DNA of 20,469 nt from UBA10649 sp044233495 (GTDB taxonomy: Bacteria; Actinomycetota; Actinomycetes; S36-B12): assembly GCA_044233495.1 (NCBI GenBank), contig JBIIJX010000021.1:1-20469 (forward strand), given 5' to 3'. A program made the translations under genes and the position numbers. The notes beneath the pieces were generated by a model. That model had not been told where the DNA came from. It saw only the letters and a program-made list of their open reading frames with translations, and did no database searches. Below, piece after piece: positions 1 to 7,576 of the stretch (its first letter is position 1; each line of letters opens with the position of its first letter).

Positions 1-357
1 GCATGGGCGCTCGTCGTCACCCTCGGAATCGCGCTGTACGTGATTCCGGGCCTGGTCATCGTGGCGCTGACGCCCTACCTCCTCATCGCTGTCGTCGACG
101 GGCAGCGGAACCCGCTTCTGGTGAACTTCCGGGTGATCGGCGCGCGGTGGGGTCGCTGGCTGGTGACCGTGATCGTCGTGGGAGTTGTGCTCGGAGTGCT
201 CTGGCTGCTTGCCAATGTCGACGGGTTCTTCGTTGGCGGCCCCCTCGGGGCGCTGATCGCCTGGCTCGTCCTGGGCCTGGTGGCGTCGTGGCTGACCTGC
301 GGCTGGATTCTGATCTACCGCTCCGCCATGGCATCTGCGCTCGCGCCTCCCCGCTGA
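1..357 (+). CDS. Integral membrane protein, C-terminal part (cut by left edge)
   Basis: The reading frame is open from base 1 to a TGA at 355-357, so the gene begins outside the window and 118 residues are visible. They form about three hydrophobic segments separated by short basic loops. The loop with the sequence VVDGQRNPLLVNFRVIGARWGRW, positively charged at its end, resembles the linker between helices in DUF4013/DUF975-like membrane proteins, but I cannot assign a family with confidence. The next gene, 27 bases downstream, is also a multi-pass membrane protein and has its own start signal. Function unknown; a role in the envelope is only inferred from the membrane location. Confidence 0.7.
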   Translation, partial: AWALVVTLGIALYVIPGLVIVALTPYLLIAVVDGQRNPLLVNFRVIGARWGRWLVTVIVVGVVLGVLWLLANVDGFFVGGPLGALIAWLVLGLVASWLTCGWILIYRSAMASALAPPR

Positions 358-372
358 GCCGAGCCCGGGCAC

Positions 373-378
373 TAGCCT
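373..378 (+). promoter_or_regulatory. -10 box of a leaderless promoter (TAGCCT)
   Basis: TAGCCT is followed by exactly six bases and then the ATG at 385. This matches the actinobacterial TANNNT -10 spacing in which transcription starts at the start codon itself. No clear -35 box is visible. Confidence 0.6.
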
Positions 379-384
379 TGGGGC

Positions 385-1236
385 ATGGCACGAGGATCGT
401 GGGGTCAGAGTCGGCTGCTCACCACCAAGTCCTGGGCGGTGATCAAGGAGAACCGGTACCTGCTGGCCTTCCCCGTCATCGGATTCCTGGCAAGCCTCAT
501 CCCGCTGGCCGTGTTCTGGATTCCCGCTGGACTTCTCCTGCTCGGTGACCAGACGGTCGCGGGCATAGCCCTCGCCATCATCGGCGTCTTCGCCAACCAG
601 ATCGTGCTGTCGATCGCGTCGGGCGGCCTCGTCGCCGCCGCAGACACTGAACTCAGTGGAGGCGACTCCTCGGTGGGCCATGGGATTGCGCGGTCCGTCG
701 CGCGGCTGATCCCGCTCATCGGCTGGGCCTTCATCGCCACCGTCGTCAACGTGATCGTCGGATTCATCCGGGGAAATGGCAACGGTGCGGCCGATGCGGT
801 GCGCAACATCGCCGCTGCGGGCGCTCTCGCGATGTGGTCGCTCGTGACCTTCTTCGTCGTGCCGTTCATCGTGCTCGACGGACAGGGGCCGATCAAGGCC
901 ATCAAGAGCTCCTTCGCACTCTTCAAGGCCAAGTGGGGCATGCAGATCTTCGGCGGCGTGCGCATCGGCGGCATCGTCGGCCTGGTCACCATCCTCCCGG
1001 GGGTCCTCCTGGTCATCCTCGGAATAGTGCTGGCGACGGCCGGTGGAGGCGCTCTGGTGGCTGGGGGAGTCGGGCTCATCGTCATCGGCATCCTGCTCTT
1101 CATGGCGGGTGCCCTCCTGCTGTCCACGATGCGCGGAATCTTCTCCGTCGTGCTGTATCGGTACGCCAAGGACGGTGTCGTGGAGGGTGGCTTCACCGAG
1201 GCGGAGCTCGCAGGAGCAGTGCGCACCTCCCGCTAG
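385..1236 (+). CDS. DUF6159-like multi-pass membrane protein
   Basis: A 283-residue protein with about six long hydrophobic stretches, starting with a short basic N-terminus (SWGQSRLLTTKSWAVIKENRYLLAFPVIG). This N-terminal pattern, where a tryptophan- and lysine-containing amphipathic stretch precedes a helix with FPVIG, is characteristic of the DUF6159 group of actinobacterial membrane proteins. Other recognisable points are FIVLDGQGPIKAIKSSFALFKAKWGMQIFGG in the middle and a C-terminal LYRYAKDG segment. No catalytic motif is visible and the biochemical role is unknown. The ATG at 385 is preferred because it sits six bases after a TAGCCT box. It follows another membrane protein gene and precedes a glycosyltransferase, so an envelope role is possible but unproven. 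Confidence 0.8.
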   Translation: MARGSWGQSRLLTTKSWAVIKENRYLLAFPVIGFLASLIPLAVFWIPAGLLLLGDQTVAGIALAIIGVFANQIVLSIASGGLVAAADTELSGGDSSVGHGIARSVARLIPLIGWAFIATVVNVIVGFIRGNGNGAADAVRNIAAAGALAMWSLVTFFVVPFIVLDGQGPIKAIKSSFALFKAKWGMQIFGGVRIGGIVGLVTILPGVLLVILGIVLATAGGGALVAGGVGLIVIGILLFMAGALLLSTMRGIFSVVLYRYAKDGVVEGGFTEAELAGAVRTSR

Positions 1237-1285
1237 GAGCGACGGTGCATTGACGCGCGCCCGGGCAGCCCGAACCCTGCCGCGG

Positions 1286-1300
1286 AGGCCCTGCGGGCCT
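1286..1300 (+). terminator. Small hairpin, possible terminator of the DUF6159-like gene
   Basis: AGGCCC-TGC-GGGCCT forms a perfect six-base-pair stem with a three-base loop in the 78-base gap, ending two bases before the next -10 box. There is no U-tract, which is usual for GC-rich actinobacteria; termination is an inference. Confidence 0.35.
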
Positions 1301-1302
1301 GC

Positions 1303-1308
1303 CATGAT
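1303..1308 (+). promoter_or_regulatory. -10 box of a leaderless promoter (CATGAT)
   Basis: CATGAT, then six bases, then the GTG at 1315. The same geometry recurs before most genes in the left half of the window and supports the GTG as start of the glycosyltransferase. Confidence 0.55.
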
Positions 1309-1314
1309 GGGTCG

Positions 1315-2796
1315 GTGTCCGGGCGAGGCCTCCTGAACGAGACGGACGATCTGGAGTCCATCCAGGAAAGCAGGCGCACCGCGTTCCTCGGCCGGCTCGT
1401 GGTGGCCATCGTGCTCTCCCTCATCGTCCTCGTCGTGATCACGGCGGCGTACGTGAGCGCCCGCTGGCAGGGCCCCGGGGTCACCTCCGATCTGGTCGAG
1501 GTCCCGATCGGGCCATGGTCCATCCTCGTCTCGCGCGAACTGCCACCCGTCGAGGTGGTGGCCACGGCCATTGCCGCCATGCTCATCGTGGCCATCTGCG
1601 CGGTGAGCCTGGAGATCATCGCCGCCCTCCTGTCGATCAGCCCGCGGCGCAAGCGCCTGGCGTGGTTGCGGGCCACTGACCCGGACCCCATCACGGACCA
1701 TCCGAGGGTGCGGGTGACGGTGCTCGTGCCTGCGCACAATGAGGAGCAGGCGCTTCCTGTCACCCTGGGTGCGCTGGCCCGACAGAACCGTCCGCCCGAT
1801 CGAGTGATCGTGGTGGCCGACAACTGCACCGACCGGTCAGCCGATATCGCCAGGGAGCTCGGCCACGAGGCCTTCGAGACCGTCGACAACGTGCACAAGA
1901 AGGGTGGCGCACTCAACCAGGCGCTCCGCGTCCTGCTCCCGTCCATGGATCCGCGCGATGCCGTCCTGGTGATGGATGCCGACACGAGCCTCGTCCCCGA
2001 GTTCCTCGAGGTCGCGGCCCGCCATCTGGAGGACGATCCGGAGCTGGCCGCAGTGGGTGGGATCTTCTTCGGCGAGCCCGGCCACGGACTGATCGGCCAG
2101 TTCCAGCGGAACGAGTACGCGCGGTACTCCAACCAGATCCGAGCACGCCGGGGCCGCGTGTTCGTCCTCACCGGCACGGCCACCCTTTTCCGGGCCGGGG
2201 CGATGAAGGACGTGGCTGCTGCGCGAGGTGTGTTCATTCCCGGCAGTCCGGGCTCCGTCTACGACACCACGGCACTCACCGAGGACAACGAGCTGACGCT
2301 TGCGCTGAAGTCCCTCGGCGGCACGATGATGTCGCCCTCTGAGTGCAAGGTCGTCACGGAACTCATGCCGACGTGGCGCAATCTGTGGCGCCAGCGCAAG
2401 CGCTGGCAGCGGGGTGCACTCGAGAACCTCGGCGCGTACGGCATGACCCGGGCGACGCTGCGCTACTGGGGTCAGCAGATCGGCATCGGCTACGGGGTCG
2501 TCGCCCTGAACGCCGCTCTGCTGCTGCTGCTGACGACCTTCCTGGCGATCGATAACTGGATCTGGTTTCCCTTCTGGACTGCAGTCGGTGTCGTCTTCGC
2601 GATAGAGCGCACGTTGACCGCCTGGGGCACCGGATGGCGGGGTCGCCTGCTGGCTGTGACGGTCCTGCCGGAACTGCTGTACGACGTCTTCCTGCAGGTG
2701 GTCTTCGTCTCCTCGCTGATCGACATAAGTCGCAGCAGCGAGGCACGGTGGGGGCACGTCGACCACGCGTCCTCAGCAGCCAAGGCGAGCACATGA
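1315..2796 (+). CDS. Membrane-bound processive glycosyltransferase, family 2
   Basis: A 493-residue enzyme of the cellulose synthase/PgaC-like type, expected to polymerise sugar from a nucleotide-sugar donor at the cytoplasmic face and pass the chain across the membrane. Two N-terminal helices lie at about 25-48 and 80-105. The catalytic domain (about 130-370) has VPAHNEE (138-144), the first Asp in VADN (167-170), DADT (221-224), the acceptor-base motif TEDNE (322-326) and QRKRW (360-364), the Q-x-x-R-W signature of processive enzymes. C-terminal helices follow at about 390-435 and 445-470. No PilZ domain is present. Start GTG at 1315 is backed by the -10 box six bases upstream. Its stop overlaps the next start (ATGA), implying translational coupling with a degenerate-GGDEF protein. 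The product could be cellulose-like, a glucosamine polymer or another exopolysaccharide; the sequence does not decide. Confidence 0.88.
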   Translation: MSGRGLLNETDDLESIQESRRTAFLGRLVVAIVLSLIVLVVITAAYVSARWQGPGVTSDLVEVPIGPWSILVSRELPPVEVVATAIAAMLIVAICAVSLEIIAALLSISPRRKRLAWLRATDPDPITDHPRVRVTVLVPAHNEEQALPVTLGALARQNRPPDRVIVVADNCTDRSADIARELGHEAFETVDNVHKKGGALNQALRVLLPSMDPRDAVLVMDADTSLVPEFLEVAARHLEDDPELAAVGGIFFGEPGHGLIGQFQRNEYARYSNQIRARRGRVFVLTGTATLFRAGAMKDVAAARGVFIPGSPGSVYDTTALTEDNELTLALKSLGGTMMSPSECKVVTELMPTWRNLWRQRKRWQRGALENLGAYGMTRATLRYWGQQIGIGYGVVALNAALLLLLTTFLAIDNWIWFPFWTAVGVVFAIERTLTAWGTGWRGRLLAVTVLPELLYDVFLQVVFVSSLIDISRSSEARWGHVDHASSAAKAST

Positions 2797-4019
2797 GCGC
2801 CGTCGTCGCGGGAGTGCTGCTGCCCGAGTCACTCCTGAGCGAGCCGTGGTTCCGCACGTTCGCGTTCTTCGTCGCGTTCAACACGATCGTCTATCTCGGC
2901 CTCACGGTGTCGAAGCTTGCGCCATGGCCCGCCCAGATCCGACCTGCCCGGGTGAGGGCGATCCTCCCGCCGGGCCTGACCGAGGACACCACCATGAAGG
3001 ACATTCCGCGCACTATGCGACTGGACCCAGCCGGAGACTTCTCGAGGGCGCGAATCCAGACTGCCTGCGACTCGATACCCCTGGCACTCTCCCTCGTCGG
3101 TGGCCTCGTGATCGCGATCTCCGCTCTCCAGCTGGTGTTCGTGGACTCGACGATCGAAGCCGAGCGCTTCGGGGTCCTGGTGGTCGCCATCGGGATGCTC
3201 ATCTGGGCCCAGGTGTGCGCTCACTCGCGAATCGCCCCCGGGATCATCATCTGGTCGTGGGCGGTGCTCATGTCCGCGCTCATCGTCTTCGTGTCCATCT
3301 TCGGCATCGTGTACGACAACGAGATCGCGCTCACCTACGCGGTGATGCTCTTCATCATCCTGCCGTCCGTGGCGGTCACGTGGCCTGCCAGTCTCGTGGC
3401 GGGAGCCTTCAGCCTCGTGGTCATCACGATCGCGGGAGTCGCGATCAACAAGCTCGATTCCCTGCAGTGGTCCATCGCCGCCCTCGCGGCATTCGCGATG
3501 GGACTGCTGGGGCTCCAGGTGCGGCGCTACAGCGTCGACCGACTGTTGCTGGAGGAGATGAGGAGCCAGCGACTGGCGACGACGGACCCGCTGACCCACG
3601 CCCTGACTCGGTCGGCCCTGGGTGTCCTGGTCCCGGGGGTGGTCGAGGCGGCCGGTGCTGCAGATGTCCCGGTGCATGGGATTCATGTCGACGTCCGCAA
3701 CCTGACGGGGATCAATGCGGACTACGGGATCGAGTACGGAGATGCAGTACTGAGGGTCGTGGCGCAAGCCGTCAAGGAAGTCGCCCCTCGAGGTGACCTC
3801 GTTGCTCGATGGGAGGGCGACTGCTTCCTCGCCGTCGGTCCCGGACCGGCGCCGTCCGCCGAGGAGTTCGCGGCGGCGGTGGAGGGCGTGGTGCGCGACC
3901 GCGGGATCGCGCTGGGGAAGAGGCCTGTGTCAGTGGCGACCGGCGTGATCTCGATGAGTGCGGCAGGTGCGGATCTGGAGTCTCTCGCCAACGGTGCCCG
4001 AGCGTCGTCGCTGCCATAA
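2793..4019 (+). CDS. Seven-helix membrane protein with degenerate GGDEF domain
   Basis: A 408-residue protein. One helix at about 20-40 is followed by a cytoplasmic-type loop, then six helices between about 93 and 243 and a GGDEF-like domain from about 260 to the end. The domain has TTDPLTHALTR (263-273) and HVDVRNLTGINADYGIEYGD (298-317), matching the metal-binding Asp, Asn and Asp positions of diguanylate cyclases. The signature loop reads EGDCF (341-345) instead of GGDEF, so cyclic-di-GMP synthesis is unlikely. The usual inhibitory-site RxxD before it is also absent (PRGD). Start ATG at 2793 overlaps the glycosyltransferase stop by four bases; longer in-frame starts would run deep into that gene. 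The likely role is sensing (GTP, c-di-GMP or another ligand) and control of the coupled glycosyltransferase. This is inferred from context and from known pairs such as Bacillus YdaK-YdaM and Listeria PssE. Confidence 0.82.
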   Translation: MSAVVAGVLLPESLLSEPWFRTFAFFVAFNTIVYLGLTVSKLAPWPAQIRPARVRAILPPGLTEDTTMKDIPRTMRLDPAGDFSRARIQTACDSIPLALSLVGGLVIAISALQLVFVDSTIEAERFGVLVVAIGMLIWAQVCAHSRIAPGIIIWSWAVLMSALIVFVSIFGIVYDNEIALTYAVMLFIILPSVAVTWPASLVAGAFSLVVITIAGVAINKLDSLQWSIAALAAFAMGLLGLQVRRYSVDRLLLEEMRSQRLATTDPLTHALTRSALGVLVPGVVEAAGAADVPVHGIHVDVRNLTGINADYGIEYGDAVLRVVAQAVKEVAPRGDLVARWEGDCFLAVGPGPAPSAEEFAAAVEGVVRDRGIALGKRPVSVATGVISMSAAGADLESLANGARASSLP

Positions 4020-4020
4020 T
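4015..4020 (+). promoter_or_regulatory. -10 box of a leaderless promoter (CATAAT)
   Basis: CATAAT overlaps the TAA stop (4017-4019) of the GGDEF-like gene and is followed by six bases and the ATG at 4027. It fixes the start of the beta-propeller gene and suggests it can be transcribed separately. Confidence 0.6.
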
Positions 4021-4026
4021 CGCGAC

Positions 4027-5160
4027 ATGCAGACCGCACTCGGCTACGTGGGTCCCGTCGCTCGGCACATGATCGTGACCGCCGTCACCACGGCACTCGC
4101 CCTTGCTATCGCCGCCCCAGCGCGCGCAGCGGATTCCGGCGCGCCCCCTCGGCCCGCCGTCGCGACCATCCCGGTGGGAGAGACTCCCCGCGTCGGGGTG
4201 CTGCCCCCGAACGGCGACACCCTCGTAGTGCCGAATCTGGATTCGAGCACGGTCAGTCTGATCGACACCGCCTCCAACACTGTTCGCGCGACCGTGTCGC
4301 TCTCGGGGAGGGTCGGCAGCGTCGTCGTCGATCCGAGAGGTGCCCTCGCGTACGCCAGCGAGGTCGACAGCAGGCGGGTGAGCGTCATCAACCTGGCCAC
4401 GGCGAGAGTCACCTCGACCATCAAGCTGGGCAGCAAGCCCGAGTACCTCGCCATGGATGGCGGGGGTAAGCGCCTTTATGCGTCCACCAGCGAGGCATCG
4501 ACCATCACGGTCATCGATCCGCGTGATCGCCGGGTGGTCGCCATCCTTCCCTTCATGACGCAGCCCTACCGCATCTCCCTGAGCCCCGACGGCTCGCGAC
4601 TGTACGCCTCCATGACGAATGACCGCCGGGTCGCCGTCATCGATACGGCTCGCAACCGGGTCATCGCACGCGTCCGCGTCGGGACTCAACCCACTCGTGT
4701 GACGACGGATCCCGACGGCACCCGCGCATACGTCGCGAACTTCGGCAGCGGCTCGATCACGGTGCTCGACGGCAAGACCGGTGCGATCCGTGCCACGTGG
4801 CAGGTCGGTGAACAGCCCAATCCGCCCGTGGTCGACAGGCAGCGAGGCGTCGTCTTCACAGCCCTGGCCGGCGAGGATCGCGTCATCGCCCTGGACTACG
4901 CCACCGGCGCGGTCCTGAACAGTGCTCCGACGGGCCCACGCCCCTGGGGCCTGCTCGCGAACGCCGACTACTCGGCGATCTATACGCCCGACTTCGGCGG
5001 AGACACCGTGTCGGTCGTCTGCATCGCAGACCAGTGGACGACCGCCACCCTCCAGGCCCAGGCCAAGCCCATCTGGCTGGTGGGCGGGCCCTACCTGTAC
5101 GCGATGAACTCGGATGCCGACTCGGTGAGTGTCTTCGCCACCGGCGAGGGGTGTGCCTGA
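4027..5160 (+). CDS. Secreted YncE/YVTN-type beta-propeller protein
   Basis: A 377-residue protein with an N-terminal signal peptide: basic start, a hydrophobic stretch TAVTTALALAIAAPA and an ARA|AD cleavage site near residue 35. The mature part has about seven repeats of roughly 42 residues with recurring patterns such as TVSLIDTASNTVRATV, VSVINLATARVTSTI, ITVIDPRDRRVVAI, VAVIDTARNRVIARV and ITVLDGKTGAIRATW, each followed by a DPxGxxxYVA-like strand. This is the YVTN/YncE seven-bladed propeller signature. Two cysteines lie near the C-terminus (VVCIAD and GEGCA) and could form a disulfide that closes the propeller. An internal ATG at 4069 is an alternative start, but the CATAAT box favours 4027. 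Ligand unknown; the position after a glycosyltransferase pair suggests a cell-surface or polysaccharide-related role, with low certainty. Confidence 0.85.
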   Translation: MQTALGYVGPVARHMIVTAVTTALALAIAAPARAADSGAPPRPAVATIPVGETPRVGVLPPNGDTLVVPNLDSSTVSLIDTASNTVRATVSLSGRVGSVVVDPRGALAYASEVDSRRVSVINLATARVTSTIKLGSKPEYLAMDGGGKRLYASTSEASTITVIDPRDRRVVAILPFMTQPYRISLSPDGSRLYASMTNDRRVAVIDTARNRVIARVRVGTQPTRVTTDPDGTRAYVANFGSGSITVLDGKTGAIRATWQVGEQPNPPVVDRQRGVVFTALAGEDRVIALDYATGAVLNSAPTGPRPWGLLANADYSAIYTPDFGGDTVSVVCIADQWTTATLQAQAKPIWLVGGPYLYAMNSDADSVSVFATGEGCA

Positions 5161-5200
5161 CGCCTCCGGTCGGAGGCGGGCAGCCGGGCTGATTCCCGGC
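5161..5200 (+). terminator. Two tandem hairpins after the beta-propeller gene
   Basis: CGCCTCCG-GT-CGGAGGCG (5161-5178) begins directly after the stop codon and is a perfect eight-pair inverted repeat. GCCGGG-CTGATT-CCCGGC (5183-5200) is a second perfect stem of six pairs. No U-run follows. They lie between two genes each with its own promoter, so they probably act as a terminator. Confidence 0.55.
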
Positions 5201-5210
5201 CGAAGCGCCC

Positions 5211-5216
5211 TACAGT
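5211..5216 (+). promoter_or_regulatory. -10 box of a leaderless promoter (TACAGT)
   Basis: TACAGT, six bases, then GTG at 5223. It is an exact fit to TANNNT and decides the start of the histidine kinase gene. Confidence 0.6.
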
Positions 5217-5222
5217 GCAGTC

Positions 5223-6977
5223 GTGACCACCCCCCGTTGGCAGGAGCGCATCGGTGGGCGCTGGGCGGTCTCCTGGCAGGCGTACGGAATCGGCGTCGCC
5301 CTCAACGCGCCGTTGCTGGTGCTCACCGGCGGCTCCATCGGCGCAGAGCCCGTGGCTGCGGCCGATCTGCCGCGGTGGTTGCTGATCGCTGCGGCAGCGT
5401 CGGCGGCGACCGCACTGTGGGTGCTCCTGGGTGACCGCGTCTTCTTCCCGCGGCGACGTCAAAGGCCCGCACCCGTGGCGGCGGTGGTGGCGTACCACGC
5501 AGTGACCGGCCTGATCTTCGCGTCGTCGATCTGGTTTCTCGGCCCGGTCCTCGGCGTGGGTCGGGCGGGAACCTTCGCGGAGACAGCCGTAACCACGATG
5601 GCCATCGGCCTGTGGTTCGGCCTGACGATGATCCTGCTGCTCGACGCCAGAGAAGGCTTCCGCAACCGCCGCGAGGAGCTCCTCGACGAAGCGGTCGCTG
5701 TCGAGATGGGACGTCTGCGCGAGACCGAGGTGACCGAGCAGTTGAGGACGACCATCCGGGAGCGCGTCGATGCCGCGACGGAGGATCTCCGTGCTGAAGT
5801 GTCTGCGACCCTCGGGCAGTGGCAGCCGGGAACCTCACTCGTCGTGCCGAAGGCTCGGTTGAATGAGATCGCCGATCATGTACGCGACTCGGCGGAGTCG
5901 TCGGTCCGTCCGCTGAGCCATGAGCTCTGGCGCCTGGCGTCGTTGGAGTACCCGCGGCCGCACTGGACGGATGTCGTGCGGCAGGCCCTGCTGTCTGAGC
6001 GCTTCTGGATCGGGCCGACACTGCTCATCGTCTTCATCGGCTACCTGCGTGCCGGTACGTATGCCGTCGGCATCCTGCCCGGTCTCGCGGCCGTCGGCCT
6101 GCTCGTCATGTCCGTGGCCGCGGTGCTCGTCGCGGCCAACGCGATGATCGCACGGCGGCCCGGCTGGCGCGTGCCCGTCGTCATCGTGGCCTTTGCAGCG
6201 GTGCAGGCCTTGGGCGTTCTCTACACGCTGGCGCTCGCTCGCGTGTCCGCAACGCAGGAGCCCGGGGTGGAGATCGTGGGCTCCCTGATCGGCATGACCA
6301 TCTCGCTGTTGGCCCCGGCGAACATCGCCTCACTCAACACGGCACGCGAACAGGTGCTCGCCCGCCTGCGAGCATCGACGGACGGCGCGCGGGCTGAGCA
6401 GATCGCGCAGGCCCGGCAACTGGCGCAGATCACGCAGGAGGCCGCGCGCGCCATTCACGGGTCCCTGCAGACGAAACTCATCGCAGCAGCCGCGGGCATC
6501 GACCAGGCCGTGGCCTCGGGACGTGAGGATCTGCTGGGTGAGGCGATGCAGCAGGTATCCGTCCTCTTGGATCAGCCCACCGCAGACCTCGAGGACAGGA
6601 GCGAACGCTCGCTTGCGGAGACCGTCGGGCACACATGCGCCGCTTGGCAGGGCATCCTCGACATCGCCGTGGAGATCGACGCGAGTGTGGCCGACGATCG
6701 TGGCCCCGCCGCGGAGCCAGTGGGCCTGATCGTCGAGGAGGCGCTGGCGAACGCCTTTCGGCACGGACGTGCCTCGCGTGCATCGATCAGGGTCAGTGCG
6801 GTCTCAGGGCCGGACGGATCCCCGCTTGTCGAGGCGGCCATCGTCGACGATGGGCTCGGCGGTGACCTCACCGATCCCGGTCTCGGCACCGCGCTCATCG
6901 CCCGACTCGCGGACGGCCGTGTGGTGTTCGAGATGACCGAGCAGGGCTTCCGCGTCACCGCCCTCGTCTCGCGGTGA
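5223..6977 (+). CDS. Membrane sensor histidine kinase, orphan
   Basis: A 584-residue protein. It has about four helices in the first 140 residues (17-40, 51-70, 87-110, 120-140), a long charged region with coiled-coil character (about 143-235), then about four more helices at 260-370. The kinase core is C-terminal. RAIHGSLQTKL (409-419) resembles the H-box of the HisKA_3/NarL-partner class, with His412 as the likely phosphoacceptor. The ATP-binding fold has an N-box EEALANAFRHG (505-515), VDDGLGGD (541-548) and GLGTALIARL (553-562). The residue after the His is Gly rather than the usual Asp or Glu, a variant I recall from other actinobacterial kinases. No response regulator gene is adjacent, so the partner is unknown. 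The GTG start is supported by a TACAGT box six bases upstream. Signal and target cannot be inferred. Confidence 0.8.
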   Translation: MTTPRWQERIGGRWAVSWQAYGIGVALNAPLLVLTGGSIGAEPVAAADLPRWLLIAAAASAATALWVLLGDRVFFPRRRQRPAPVAAVVAYHAVTGLIFASSIWFLGPVLGVGRAGTFAETAVTTMAIGLWFGLTMILLLDAREGFRNRREELLDEAVAVEMGRLRETEVTEQLRTTIRERVDAATEDLRAEVSATLGQWQPGTSLVVPKARLNEIADHVRDSAESSVRPLSHELWRLASLEYPRPHWTDVVRQALLSERFWIGPTLLIVFIGYLRAGTYAVGILPGLAAVGLLVMSVAAVLVAANAMIARRPGWRVPVVIVAFAAVQALGVLYTLALARVSATQEPGVEIVGSLIGMTISLLAPANIASLNTAREQVLARLRASTDGARAEQIAQARQLAQITQEAARAIHGSLQTKLIAAAAGIDQAVASGREDLLGEAMQQVSVLLDQPTADLEDRSERSLAETVGHTCAAWQGILDIAVEIDASVADDRGPAAEPVGLIVEEALANAFRHGRASRASIRVSAVSGPDGSPLVEAAIVDDGLGGDLTDPGLGTALIARLADGRVVFEMTEQGFRVTALVSR

Positions 6978-7023
6978 CGGTGAACTCGCCCGCGATGTGC
7001 CGGACTGCGGGGTTCGCTCGCGC

Positions 7024-7029
7024 CAGAAT
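7024..7029 (+). promoter_or_regulatory. -10 box of a leaderless promoter (CAGAAT)
   Basis: CAGAAT, six bases, then ATG at 7036. It selects this ATG over longer in-frame starts. Confidence 0.5.
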
Positions 7030-7035
7030 GGCCTC

Positions 7036-7530
7036 ATGACGACACCCGCCCCTACGCCGGCCGATCCTCGTCCTGCTGCCATCCTGATGTGGCTGACCTA
7101 CATCAGCGGTGGCATCGGAGCGGCCATCGGCTTCTCCACGGTCAACGGGGAGCCTGCCTCGCTGGGCATCTCCGCCATTCTCGCTGTCGCTGTTCCCGGG
7201 CTCCTGTCCTTCCTGAGGCATTCGGTCTACCACCGGTCCGATGCCATCCGTGGTGGGTGGGACTACGGGCAGCGCAACAACTTCCAGATCGAGGTGGGGC
7301 TGGCCAACCTCGCATGGGGACTGTTCGCGCTGCTCGCTGTCGTCCTCGACTGGGGCATGGCGGCGATCGCGTCCTCCTTCCTCATCAGCGGCCTGTACTT
7401 CGTCGCCGTGACGGTGTTCATCATCGTCGCTCGCGATGTGGGGAGTCGGCGCATCGGACCCCTCATCGGCATCGGCGCCTGGGGCATCGTCATGGTCGTG
7501 CTGGGCGTGCTCGGCATGGCAGCCCGCTGA
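7036..7530 (+). CDS. Small four-helix membrane protein of unknown function
   Basis: A 164-residue protein. A proline- and alanine-rich N-terminus precedes four hydrophobic helices at about 17-35, 43-58, 90-110 and 115-135, with a last one at about 143-162. The conserved-looking centre is FLRHSVYHRSDA followed by WDYGQRNNFQIEVGLANLAWG (about 59-98), which recalls the DUF6790 group, but this assignment is from memory and uncertain. No catalytic motif is evident. It stands alone with its own leaderless start between a histidine kinase and a nitroreductase. No function can be inferred. Confidence 0.75.
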   Translation: MTTPAPTPADPRPAAILMWLTYISGGIGAAIGFSTVNGEPASLGISAILAVAVPGLLSFLRHSVYHRSDAIRGGWDYGQRNNFQIEVGLANLAWGLFALLAVVLDWGMAAIASSFLISGLYFVAVTVFIIVARDVGSRRIGPLIGIGAWGIVMVVLGVLGMAAR

Positions 7531-7544
7531 CGTTCCCGACCTGT

Positions 7545-7561
7545 GGGTGCGCTGGGCACCC
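7545..7561 (+). terminator. Hairpin between membrane protein and nitroreductase genes
   Basis: GGGTGC-GCTGG-GCACCC is a perfect six-pair stem with a five-base loop, three bases before the next -10 box. It is a possible terminator without U-tract. Confidence 0.4.
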
Positions 7562-7563
7562 CG

Positions 7564-7569
7564 TACGCT
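7564..7569 (+). promoter_or_regulatory. -10 box near the nitroreductase start (TACGCT)
   Basis: TACGCT fits TANNNT and lies seven bases before the ATG at 7577, so the transcript would be leaderless or nearly so. Confidence 0.5.
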
Positions 7570-7576
7570 CCACTCC

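Noticed and set aside
1250..1255. TTGACG as a -35 box for the glycosyltransferase
   Set aside because: It is 47 bases from the CATGAT -10, far outside normal spacing.
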